A stretch of DNA of 14,537 bases from Bacteroidales bacterium (lineage in GTDB: Bacteria; Bacteroidota; Bacteroidia; Bacteroidales; Muribaculaceae). Below the pieces are notes generated by a model that saw only the letters and a program-made list of their open reading frames with translations, made no database searches and was not told where the DNA came from. The stretch covers positions 1 through 14,537 of the forward strand of contig SFOH01000047.1 of assembly GCA_004552485.1 (NCBI GenBank). Reading direction: 5' to 3'. The position numbers and the translations under genes were made by a program. How positions within the stretch are numbered: position 1 is the stretch's first letter; every line of letters begins with the position of its first letter. Positions 1 to 8,920 of the stretch are shown in pieces.

Positions 1-35
1 GAGCCTTCGCCGGCAGCGATTATTGCGAAATTCAT
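1..35 (-). CDS. Nucleotidyltransferase, N-terminal fragment (cut by window edge)
   Basis: Only the first 11 codons are present, read leftward from an ATG at 35-33, giving MNFAIIAAGEG followed by the start of a serine codon. A short hydrophobic strand followed by an A-A-G-x-G-S motif is the nucleotide-binding start of the GT-A fold nucleotidyltransferases (MobA/GlmU/sugar-phosphate type), where the usual form is LAAGxGxRM. The gene starts 35 bases after the pdxA stop on the same strand, so it is probably part of the same transcription unit. The substrate cannot be told from this fragment, and the family call rests on 11 residues only. Confidence 0.6.
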   Translation of the reverse strand, partial: MNFAIIAAGEG

Positions 36-57
36 TGCTATGGGTGTTTTGTGTGTG

Positions 58-80
58 TGCGGACTGTGGGTTAGTCCGCA
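58..80 (-). other. Perfect 8-bp hairpin spanning the pdxA stop codon
   Basis: Bases 58-65 (TGCGGACT) and 73-80 (AGTCCGCA) are perfect reverse complements separated by a 7-base loop. On the minus-strand transcript the stem includes the last pdxA codons and its TAA stop (73-71). The bases after the hairpin are a CA-rich run with no U tract, so it is not a standard intrinsic terminator. It could be an mRNA-stabilising or processing element between pdxA and the next gene, or a weak attenuator. The structure is seen in the sequence; the role is inferred. Confidence 0.45.
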
Positions 81-1153
81 GTCATGTTGATTGTAGCGTC
101 CTTCGAGCCGTGGTCGTGGTACTGGCGGTGGAGCGGATTGCGGTGGGCCTGGGCCTCGTTGCGGCGCGAGCGGTATATGTCGATGGCGGCATAGATGGCC
201 TCGCGCATCGAGGCTTCGGAGGCAGTGTTCTCCGTGGCGATGTCGTAGCCGGTGCCGTGGTCGGGCGAGGTGCGCACGGCGCTGAGACCGGCCGTGAAGT
301 TGACGCCGTTGTCCATGGCCAAAGCCTTGAACGGAGCGAGGCCCTGGTCGTGGTACATGGCCAGCACGCCGTCGAACTTGTTGAAGAGGCCGGCGCCGAA
401 GAATCCGTCGGCGGCATAGGGTCCGAAGGCCATGATTTTGTCCTGGCGCGCCTCTTCGATGGCGGGCGTGATGATGTCCTTCTCCTCGCTGCCGATGAGC
501 TCGTTGTCGCCGCTGTGGGGGTTGAGGGCGAGCACGGCGATGCGCGGATTGTCGATGCTGAAGTCCTGGTGGAGACTGCGTGCGAAGGTGCGGATTTTCT
601 CAACGATGAGCTCTTTGGAGAGAGCCTCGGCGATGCGGCTGACGGGGACGTGGGTGGTCACCAGGGCCACGCGCAGGCGGTCGTTGAAGAGAATCATGAG
701 CGCCTTTTCGCCGTTCTCGGACAGCGAGCTCTGCAGGTATTCCGTGTGGCCGGGGAAGATGAACGTGTCGCTCTGAACCGTTTTCTTGTTGATGGGAGCG
801 GTCACCATCGCCTGGACCTGGCCGTTGCGCAGGTCGGTGACGGCGCGCTCGAGTGCGGCCACGGCGGCGGCGCCGGCTTCGGGGGTGGCCTGGCCGGGGT
901 TGGCCGTCACGTTGTCGGGGATGACGTTTATGATGTTGACGGCGTCGGGACGCGCGTCGGCGGGAGAGTCGATGATGTTGAGGCGGAAGTCGGGCATGCC
1001 CAGCAGCTTGCGGTACTGCGCGGCGATGCGTGCCGAGCCGTAGATGACGGGCGTGCACAGCTCCAGGATGCGGTTGTCCTCAAGGGCTTTGAGAATCACC
1101 TGGTAGCCGATGCCGTTGATGTCGCCCTGAGTGATTGCTATTTTGATTTTCAT
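71..1153 (-). CDS. pdxA: 4-hydroxythreonine-4-phosphate dehydrogenase PdxA
   Basis: The 360-residue product matches the family in length and motifs. PdxA is a cytosolic, metal-dependent, NAD(P)-linked enzyme of the DXP-dependent pyridoxal phosphate pathway. It oxidises 4-phosphohydroxy-L-threonine, and the product decarboxylates to the aminoacetone phosphate that PdxJ joins to deoxyxylulose phosphate. Visible landmarks are the N-terminal TQGDINGIG (8-16), the PGHTEY motif around His136, and the likely metal ligands His168 (TTHVP), His213 (NPHSG) and His268 (YHDQG). The PDHGTGYDIA segment lies near 297-306. The ATG at 1153 was chosen because MKIKIAITQGD is the family start; the longer reading frame upstream runs inside rlmN. 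The start codon overlaps the rlmN stop as ATGA, which points to translational coupling. The C-terminal tail is rich in His and Asp. Confidence 0.96.
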   Translation of the reverse strand: MKIKIAITQGDINGIGYQVILKALEDNRILELCTPVIYGSARIAAQYRKLLGMPDFRLNIIDSPADARPDAVNIINVIPDNVTANPGQATPEAGAAAVAALERAVTDLRNGQVQAMVTAPINKKTVQSDTFIFPGHTEYLQSSLSENGEKALMILFNDRLRVALVTTHVPVSRIAEALSKELIVEKIRTFARSLHQDFSIDNPRIAVLALNPHSGDNELIGSEEKDIITPAIEEARQDKIMAFGPYAADGFFGAGLFNKFDGVLAMYHDQGLAPFKALAMDNGVNFTAGLSAVRTSPDHGTGYDIATENTASEASMREAIYAAIDIYRSRRNEAQAHRNPLHRQYHDHGSKDATINMTAD

Positions 1154-2229
1154 TGTTCGGTGTCTGTGTTTTGAGAGTTGTTGCGGCCTGCCAGCATGCC
1201 GCAGGCGGCCATGATGTCCTCGCCGCGTGAGGCGCGGATTGTGGCGGTTATGCCCAGTTGGTTGAGGCGGTCGCGGAAGTCTTCCATGCGCTGGCGCGAG
1301 CAGGGACGCAGGTCGGAGCCGGGGATGGCATGGAAGCGGATGAGGTTGACGCGGGCGTCGGTGCCGCGGAGCACGCGGGCCAGGGCGTCGGCATATTCGA
1401 GCGTGTCGTTGACGCCTTCCCACATGATGTATTCCATTGACAGGCGCCGCTGGTGGGCAAAGTCGTAGCCGCGCAGCAGGTCGAGGACCGTGCGCGACGG
1501 CCATGCCTTTTCGACGGGCATGAGGCGCTCGCGCTGGGCGGGCCGCGGCGAGTGGAGGCTGATGGCCACGTGGACCTGTGTCTGGTCGAGCAGCGTCTGC
1601 AGCTCAGGCAGCTTGCCTATCGACGAGACCGTGATGCGCCGCGGGCTCCATGCCAGGCCCCAGGGCGCGGTGAGCACCTCGATGGCCTGAAGCACGGCGG
1701 GGAGATTGTCCATCGGCTCACCCATGCCCATGAAGACGATATTGGTGAGACGGTCGGAGTTCTCGACACTGAGCACCTGGTTGATGATGGTGGCGGCTGT
1801 GAGGTTGCCGTGGAAGCCCTGACGGCCGGTCATGCAGAATGCGCAGTGCATCTTGCAGCCGGCCTGCGAGGAGATGCAGAGGGTGGCGCGGTCGTGGTCG
1901 GGGATGTATACGGCCTCTACGTCGAGGCCGCAGTGGCTGTCGAAGAGGTATTTGACGGTGCCGTCGGCGCTGCGTACGGCCGAGATGGGCTGTTCGCGGC
2001 CCACGCAGTAGCGCTCTTTGAGGCGTGCGCGGGCGGCCTTGCCCAGATTGGTCATGGCGTCGATGTCGGTGACGCGCTGAACATAGAGCCAGCGCGCGAT
2101 CTGCTGGGCCGTGAAGCGCGGCAGCCCTTCTTGGGCGGCCACGTCACGGAGCTGCTCGAGCGTCATCCCCAGCAGGGGGATGCGCTCCTGCGCGGTCGCG
2201 GCGGCCGCGCCTTTAGCTGCGTTGTCCAT
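1150..2229 (-). CDS. rlmN: Dual-specificity RNA methyltransferase RlmN (radical SAM)
   Basis: The 359-residue protein is a radical SAM enzyme that methylates C2 of adenosine 2503 in 23S rRNA, and A37 of some tRNAs, supporting decoding fidelity. The [4Fe-4S] cluster motif CxxxCxxC is Cys125, Cys129 and Cys132 (CKMHCAFC). Cys118 (TLCISSQ) and Cys343 (DIMAACGML) correspond to the two catalytic cysteines of the family, the second carrying the methyl group. The GEPMDN motif (170-175) and the RASRGEDI segment (332-339) are also family features. The ATG at 2229 (MDNAAKG) was chosen because the open frame further upstream overlaps the end of tyrS, and because with this start the cluster cysteines fall at the same numbers as in E. 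coli RlmN. It lies 19 bases after tyrS and overlaps pdxA by ATGA. Confidence 0.96.
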   Translation of the reverse strand: MDNAAKGAAAATAQERIPLLGMTLEQLRDVAAQEGLPRFTAQQIARWLYVQRVTDIDAMTNLGKAARARLKERYCVGREQPISAVRSADGTVKYLFDSHCGLDVEAVYIPDHDRATLCISSQAGCKMHCAFCMTGRQGFHGNLTAATIINQVLSVENSDRLTNIVFMGMGEPMDNLPAVLQAIEVLTAPWGLAWSPRRITVSSIGKLPELQTLLDQTQVHVAISLHSPRPAQRERLMPVEKAWPSRTVLDLLRGYDFAHQRRLSMEYIMWEGVNDTLEYADALARVLRGTDARVNLIRFHAIPGSDLRPCSRQRMEDFRDRLNQLGITATIRASRGEDIMAACGMLAGRNNSQNTDTEQ

Positions 2230-2248
2230 CGTTGCGGAACGCCGGTGC

Positions 2249-3544
<1,296 letters not shown>

Positions 3545-3581
3545 TATAGTAAGTTATGTTGTGTTTGGGGTTGATAAGACG

Positions 3582-4793
<1,212 letters not shown>

Positions 4794-4821
4794 ATCTTTT
4801 TCGGGTGATTATTCATTTTAT

Positions 4822-4854
4822 TTTGCAAAGTTACGATTTTTGTCTTATCTTTGC
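4822..4854 (+). promoter_or_regulatory. Bacteroidetes-type promoter for the lipoprotein-ABC operon
   Basis: TTTG at 4822-4825, a 20-base spacer, then TATCTTTGC at 4846-4854 fits the Bacteroidetes primary sigma consensus. The start site is expected near 4860-4864, giving a leader of roughly 90 bases before the ATG at 4952. A palindrome (4862-4875) sits at this predicted start. Confidence 0.75.
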
Positions 4855-4857
4855 AAA
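4825..4857 (-). promoter_or_regulatory. Bacteroidetes-type promoter for the aminotransferase-tyrS-rlmN-pdxA unit
   Basis: On the minus strand TTTG (complement of 4857-4854) is followed by exactly 20 bases and then TAACTTTGC (complement of 4833-4825). This fits the Bacteroidetes primary sigma consensus TTTG, 19-21 bases, TAnnTTTG. Transcription would start near 4818-4820, leaving about 25 bases before the ATG at 4793. It occupies the same bases as the opposing plus-strand promoter. Confidence 0.75.
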
Positions 4858-4861
4858 AAAT

Positions 4862-4897
4862 GTACGCACGCGTACGCGATAATGTTGAAAACAACGT
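4862..4897 (+). promoter_or_regulatory. Two small inverted repeats at the 5' end of the lipoprotein leader
   Basis: GTACGC at 4862-4867 and GCGTAC at 4870-4875 form a 6-base palindrome with a 2-base centre, located at the predicted transcription start. As DNA it could be an operator; as RNA it would fold as a 5-bp stem with a 4-base loop. A second stem, GTTG (4884-4887) with CAAC (4892-4895) around AAAA, extends by an A-U and a U-G pair. No regulator is identified; the roles are inferred. Confidence 0.35.
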
Positions 4898-4951
4898 GCC
4901 TTGAAAAGAAAATCGATTCATAGAAAGAACCACTTTAAAACCAATTACAGA

Positions 4952-6523
4952 ATGAAGACACTGAAAAGTTTTGTGTGGATGCTGGCCATGACCGCCGCCA
5001 TCCTTACCGCATCCTGCTCCGGCTCCGGCAGTGTGGAAGCCAAGCTGGACAAGTACGTACCCGATGACGTCGACCTGGTGTTCACCGGCGACATCCAGCG
5101 TGCTGTGGAGGCCACCGGCTCCACCATCGAAGACGGCGCCATCAAACCCTCCGCAATGCTCGAGGACATGATCGGCACCATGTCGGCCGGCGACCGCGAC
5201 ATCCTGCGCAAATTCCTGTCTTTCAAAGGCATGGACTGGACCAACGGCGTCGTTGCCGTGCGTCTGAACGGCATGAACCCCGAGGCTCTCTTTATCTGGA
5301 GCGTCACCAATGAGAAAGAATTCGCCCGCTCCATGGCCGAGGCCACTCACGACAAGGGCCAGGTCGGCAACGAAGACGGCTACGTGACCTTCGGCGACGA
5401 GGAGTCGGCCCTCGTCTTCAAGGACAACATGGGCTTCTGCGTCTTCACCGACAACAACATGGCCAAGGCTTCCACCGCCATCCGCATCGTCGAGTCATGG
5501 GCCTCCAACGCCTCCGAGAAGCCCCTCGCCTCATGGAAGAAAGACTGCCTGGCCTCCGAGCACATCTTCAACATGATGATGAACGGCAAAATCTTCGAAA
5601 TGGCCACCGCCATCCAGCCCACGCAGATCCGCGCCCTCTATGCCCAGATGCCCGAACTAAAAGGCATGATGGACAAGATGTCTAAAGGTGTCATCTCCGG
5701 CTACCTCGACCTCGACGGCCAGAGCCTCCGCGCCGAAGTCTCCCTCCTCGACGGCGAGGGCAAAGACCTCGACTTCGGCATCGACTACAAGGAAATCAAC
5801 ACCGACCTGCTCAAATACGGCACCTCGAAAGACCTGGCTGTCTTCGGCTTTGGCTCCGGCAAACTCTTCGCCGACCAGATCATGAAGATTATGGACGGCA
5901 ACGTTCCCGCCGACGCCGCCGGCATCATCAAGAGCGTTCTGGGTGGCATCGACGGCTCCATCGTGGCCATGTTCGGTCCCGCCACCGACAACCTTGTCGA
6001 CCTGCAGACCACCAAGGGCTGGACCCTCACCGGCGTCATCGAATATGCCGACGCTGCCAAGGCCGGCGCCGCCCTCGACGCCATCGCCGACATCCTCAAG
6101 ACTGCCGGCAGCGACGAGCTCAGCGTGGCCGCACACCAGGCCGGCTCTTCAGCCGACGTGGTCGTCATCACCGAGGACTACTCCAACGCCTCGTTCGACT
6201 ATGACACCTACGAGATGGTGGGCGTCGAGAAAGTCTCCAACAACCTGAGCCTGCGCGTCGACGGCAAGAACCTGGTCATCTCCACCTCGAAGCAGAACGG
6301 CGACGGCTGCGGCATCAGCAAGGATCTCATCAGCGGTTCCTACTCGGCCCTGGCCATCGAGATTCCGAAGGACAACAAGCTCTTCAGCCTGCTCCACGTT
6401 CCGTTCGGCGTGAAGGGCAACATCGTGTCGAAGGAAAGCCACGCTACGCTCGACATCACCCTCACCGACACCAAAGACAACTTCCTGACCGCCATCTTCC
6501 GTCTGATTGGCAGCAAAGCCTGA
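4952..6523 (+). CDS. Predicted lipoprotein, DUF4836-like, function unknown
   Basis: A 523-residue protein with a lipoprotein signal: basic MKTLK start, hydrophobic stretch, and TASC with Cys22 as the probable lipidated residue, followed by a Ser/Gly-rich stretch. The mature part begins with VPDDVDLVFTGDIQ, and both halves contain repeated beta-rich segments with glycine and Asp/Asn turns. This resembles the Bacteroidetes DUF4836 group, lipoproteins of about 500 residues whose N-terminus reads as 'P-x-D-A-x-x-V-x-x-x-D'. The match is from memory, so the family call is tentative. No catalytic motif is recognised. The ATG at 4952 was preferred over an in-frame TTG at 4901 because it puts the signal sequence at the N-terminus. 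It is followed 17 bases later by an ABC ATPase gene, so it may be the envelope partner of that transporter. Confidence 0.85.
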   Translation: MKTLKSFVWMLAMTAAILTASCSGSGSVEAKLDKYVPDDVDLVFTGDIQRAVEATGSTIEDGAIKPSAMLEDMIGTMSAGDRDILRKFLSFKGMDWTNGVVAVRLNGMNPEALFIWSVTNEKEFARSMAEATHDKGQVGNEDGYVTFGDEESALVFKDNMGFCVFTDNNMAKASTAIRIVESWASNASEKPLASWKKDCLASEHIFNMMMNGKIFEMATAIQPTQIRALYAQMPELKGMMDKMSKGVISGYLDLDGQSLRAEVSLLDGEGKDLDFGIDYKEINTDLLKYGTSKDLAVFGFGSGKLFADQIMKIMDGNVPADAAGIIKSVLGGIDGSIVAMFGPATDNLVDLQTTKGWTLTGVIEYADAAKAGAALDAIADILKTAGSDELSVAAHQAGSSADVVVITEDYSNASFDYDTYEMVGVEKVSNNLSLRVDGKNLVISTSKQNGDGCGISKDLISGSYSALAIEIPKDNKLFSLLHVPFGVKGNIVSKESHATLDITLTDTKDNFLTAIFRLIGSKA

Positions 6524-6540
6524 GAGGACGCACCGCATTG

Positions 6541-7206
6541 ATGGACAGAATCAACACAATCACTCTGGAAGAAGCTCTTCCGGAGGTGTTTGTCGGCGCC
6601 GAAAACGACGAGCCGGTATGCCACTCCGAGGTGTGGATGCAACACCTCGAGCTGGCCCGGCCCGGGCGCTACCTGATCATGGCCGAGTCGGGCACGGGCA
6701 AGTCGTCGCTGTGCTCGTTCGTCTACGGCTCGCGCCATGACTATCGGGGCCGCATACTCTTCAACGGCCGCGACATCCGGGAGCTCAGCGTCGACGACTG
6801 GTGCGAAGTGCGCCGCCGCCACATCTCGCTGCTGCCCCAGGAGATGCGCCTCTTCCCCGAGCTGACGGCAATGGAGAACATCCAGATCAAGAACCGGCTC
6901 ACCGACCGCCTCTCCGAGAAAGAAATCATGGACCTGCTCCGGGAGGTCGAAATCGACCACAAGGCCGGCCAGAAAGCCGCCTTCCTCTCCATCGGCCAGC
7001 AGCAGCGCGTGGCCATCGTCCGCGCCCTCTGCCAGCCCTTCGACTTCCTCATCCTCGACGAGCCCGTCTCTCACCTCGACGCCCGCAACAACGCCATCGT
7101 GGCCGACATGGTCACCCGCGTGGCCGCCGCCAACGACGCCGCTATCGTGGCCACCTCCGTGGGCAACCATCTGCGCCTCGCCGAGCCACACGTAATTCAC
7201 CTGTAA
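6541..7206 (+). CDS. ABC transporter ATP-binding protein, MacB/LolD-like but divergent
   Basis: A 221-residue cytoplasmic ABC ATPase expected to drive the permease encoded next to it. Walker A is AESGTGKSS (48-56) with Lys54, and has Ala where the first Gly is usual. The Q-loop glutamine is Gln100 (LLPQEMRLFPELT). The signature is LSIGQ (149-153) rather than LSGGQ. Walker B ends in ILDE, with Asp173 and the catalytic base Glu174, followed by the D-loop SHLD (177-180). The position of the H-loop histidine, normally in a 'VTHD' context, reads ATSV with Ser206. Length and the 'RLFPELTAMENI' segment are as in the MacB/LolD/FtsE group. The ATG at 6541 is preferred over the TTG directly before it. 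It is 17 bases after the lipoprotein stop and 7 bases before the permease start. Confidence 0.92.
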   Translation: MDRINTITLEEALPEVFVGAENDEPVCHSEVWMQHLELARPGRYLIMAESGTGKSSLCSFVYGSRHDYRGRILFNGRDIRELSVDDWCEVRRRHISLLPQEMRLFPELTAMENIQIKNRLTDRLSEKEIMDLLREVEIDHKAGQKAAFLSIGQQQRVAIVRALCQPFDFLILDEPVSHLDARNNAIVADMVTRVAAANDAAIVATSVGNHLRLAEPHVIHL

Positions 7207-7213
7207 CGCAACT

Positions 7214-8413
7214 ATGTCTAACAGCTACAAAGGACTGGTGTGGCGGCTGCTGCGCCGCAACATCTCCGCCGGTCAGATCGCCGGCTACGCCCTGGCAACG
7301 CTGGTGGGCCTCAGCATCGTGCTCTGCGCCGTCCGCTTCTACGGCGACGTCAGCTCGGCCTTCAACACCGACGACGGAATCCTCTCGAAGGACTACATGG
7401 TCATCTCCAAACGCGTCTCGGCCCTCAACACCGTCGGCCGCGGCGGCGAGACCTTTTTCACCCCCGCCGAGACCGAAGAGCTCAGCCGCCAGCCGTGGGT
7501 GCGCAGCGTCGGCGCCTTCACTGCCGCCAACTTCAATGTCTACATGTCAGTCGACCTGGGCGGCCGCTCGATGTCGACCTATATGTTCCTGGAGAGCATC
7601 CCCGACAAATTCCTGGATGTGAGCCCCTCGGACTGGCGCTTTGACCCGTCGCGTCCCGAGGTGCCCATCATCATGAGCAAGGAGTATCTGGCCCTCTACA
7701 ACTTCGGCTTCGCCGCCTCGCGCGGCATGCCCCAGCTCTCCGAGACGGTCATGGCGCGCGTGCCTCTCTCGATCACCGTAAGCGGCAACGGCCGCTCGAT
7801 GAAGATTCCCGGCCGCATCGTCGGTTTCTCGTCGCGCCTCAACACCCTGGCCGTTCCCCAGGACTTCATGGAGTGGGCCAACAAGGAGTTCGCCCCGCCC
7901 GGAAAGGAGGAGCAGCCCTCGCGCCTCATCGTCGAAGTCAGCAAGCCCGGCGACCCCGCCATCGACCGCTTCATGCGCATCAACGGCTATGACGTGGCCG
8001 GCGACAAGGCCGACAACTCGCGCGCCAACTACTTCCTGACGCTGGTCACCGCCATCGTCATCGCCATCGGCTCGGTCATCTCCATCCTGGCCTTCTTCAT
8101 CCTCATGCTCAGCATCTTCCTGCTGCTTCAGAAGAACCGCCGCAAGCTCCACGACCTGATGCTCCTGGGCTACTCGCCCCGGCAGGCTGCGCGGCCCTAT
8201 AACCTGCTGGTTCTCAGCGTGAACGTGGCCGTGCTCGTGCTCAGCATCGTCATCACGGAGTGCGCCGCCGCATGGTGGAATCCGCGCCTGGCCGACATCG
8301 GCGTCCCCAACGGCTCGCCGCTGCCCGCGCTGCTCACCGGCCTGTGCATCATGGCCGTGGTCACCGTCGCCAACCTCCTGACGATCCGCCGCCTCGTGCG
8401 CCGCAATTTCTGA
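7214..8413 (+). CDS. ABC transporter permease, FtsX/MacB-like topology
   Basis: A 399-residue membrane protein with four predicted transmembrane helices: about 22-43, then 275-305, 330-352 and 370-391. The region of about 230 residues between the first two would lie in the periplasm, as in MacB/FtsX mechanotransmission transporters. The segment KLHDLMLLGYSPRQAARPY (311-329) sits where the cytoplasmic coupling helix of FtsX-type permeases contacts the ATPase. It begins 7 bases after the ATPase stop, so the pair very likely forms one complex. No membrane fusion protein or TolC-like gene lies beside it; the upstream lipoprotein is the only envelope candidate. The cargo or target is unknown. MacB-like machines may act on lipoproteins, peptides or envelope enzymes, and nothing here decides between these. 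Confidence 0.88.
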   Translation: MSNSYKGLVWRLLRRNISAGQIAGYALATLVGLSIVLCAVRFYGDVSSAFNTDDGILSKDYMVISKRVSALNTVGRGGETFFTPAETEELSRQPWVRSVGAFTAANFNVYMSVDLGGRSMSTYMFLESIPDKFLDVSPSDWRFDPSRPEVPIIMSKEYLALYNFGFAASRGMPQLSETVMARVPLSITVSGNGRSMKIPGRIVGFSSRLNTLAVPQDFMEWANKEFAPPGKEEQPSRLIVEVSKPGDPAIDRFMRINGYDVAGDKADNSRANYFLTLVTAIVIAIGSVISILAFFILMLSIFLLLQKNRRKLHDLMLLGYSPRQAARPYNLLVLSVNVAVLVLSIVITECAAAWWNPRLADIGVPNGSPLPALLTGLCIMAVVTVANLLTIRRLVRRNF

Positions 8414-8433
8414 GCGTTTTTCCCCAACGCCTA

Positions 8434-8455
8434 CACCGCACCGCAAGTGCCGGTG
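8434..8455 (+). terminator. Imperfect hairpin just after the permease gene
   Basis: CACCG (8434-8438) pairs with CGGTG (8451-8455), and CAC (8439-8441) with GTG (8447-8449), with one bulged C at 8450 and a 5-base loop. There is no T tract, so termination here is only a possibility. Confidence 0.25.
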
Positions 8456-8460
8456 GCGCC

Positions 8461-8510
8461 CGCCGCGCCGCCGACGCCTGCGGTGCCGTCGTATACGGCC
8501 CGGCGCGGCG
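8461..8510 (+). terminator. GC-rich 10-bp hairpin with an inner stem, possible terminator or 3' stabiliser
   Basis: CGCCGCGCCG (8461-8470) and CGGCGCGGCG (8501-8510) are perfect reverse complements. Inside the loop, GCCGT (8485-8489) and ACGGC (8495-8499) form a second 5-bp stem. The structure lies 48 bases after the permease stop and is followed by AAAAGAGAGG, not a T tract. It may end or protect the lipoprotein-ABC transcript. The structure is seen; the function is inferred. Confidence 0.4.
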
Positions 8511-8592
8511 AAAAGAGAGGTTTCGGCGGAAATGTTAATAATTACTAAAAGTGAGGTGAACGCCTACAAATTCGGCGGCTGTTTAGCAAAAA

Positions 8593-8624
8593 ATTGTTTA
8601 ATTTGCATCAAAATTGCAACTTTG
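8593..8624 (+). promoter_or_regulatory. Weak candidate promoter for the SusC/D locus
   Basis: ATTG at 8593-8596, a 20-base spacer, then CAACTTTG at 8617-8624 matches the Bacteroidetes consensus with a C in place of the first T of TAnnTTTG. It would give a leader of about 370 bases before susC. A nearby TTAATTTGC (8598-8606) is an alternative -7 element but lacks a well-placed TTTG. Loci of this kind are often driven by ECF sigma factors or other regulators, so this may not be the main promoter. Confidence 0.25.
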
Positions 8625-8905
8625 GGCAGATTATGCCATGACCGCAACGGCCTGGCATCCTCCTCCAAAGGGGTCAATCTTTTTAATACCAAATTCTTAT
8701 TAATTTGTAAATCAATGCGTTAAAGGCTCCCATCCGCCACCCCGGGTCTCCCCGTAAGAGTTCACCGCTATTATTGAATGGTTGTTACATGCCATGAAAA
8801 CTGATACCAACATCTCTGACATACTCACATCAGCCGCAGCCCCCGCTCACAGCGCCGGCCGCCTCATGACACGCGCCCTTCTCCCCCTGGTCTGAACACC
8901 GTGCA

Positions 8906-8920
8906 GCGGACGCAGTCCGC
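8906..8920 (+). other. Small hairpin in the susC leader
   Basis: GCGGAC (8906-8911) and GTCCGC (8915-8920) pair around a 3-base loop GCA. It follows the stop of the 33-codon leader-like ORF by 10 bases and precedes the susC ATG by 77 bases. The six-base arms are the same as in the hairpin at the pdxA stop (58-80). Confidence 0.4.

Larger units (their letters stand above)
4821..4858. repeat. Perfect 10-base inverted repeat carrying both divergent promoters
   Basis: TTTTGCAAAG at 4821-4830 and CTTTGCAAAA at 4849-4858 are exact reverse complements, 18 bases apart. Each arm contains the self-complementary box TTTGCAAA, which supplies the upstream TTTG of one promoter and the TTTGC end of the -7 element of the other. 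Confidence 0.85.

Noticed and set aside
23..1174. 383-residue plus-strand open frame opposite pdxA
   Set aside because: Antisense shadow of pdxA with a low-complexity Val/Gly/Ala/Asp product and no recognisable motif.
4901..4951. Upstream TTG start for the lipoprotein gene
   Set aside because: It would add 17 mostly basic and polar residues before the lipoprotein signal; the ATG at 4952 gives a normal signal peptide.
8690..8707. CAAATT-N6-AATTTG inverted repeat as an operator
   Set aside because: Six-base AT-only arms in an AT-rich stretch are likely by chance; mentioned in the spacer entry but not claimed as a site.
8532..8723. 63-residue open frame in the permease-susC spacer
   Set aside because: It runs through the AT-rich promoter-like stretch, has an unremarkable Lys/Leu/Cys composition and no neighbour support; probably non-coding.
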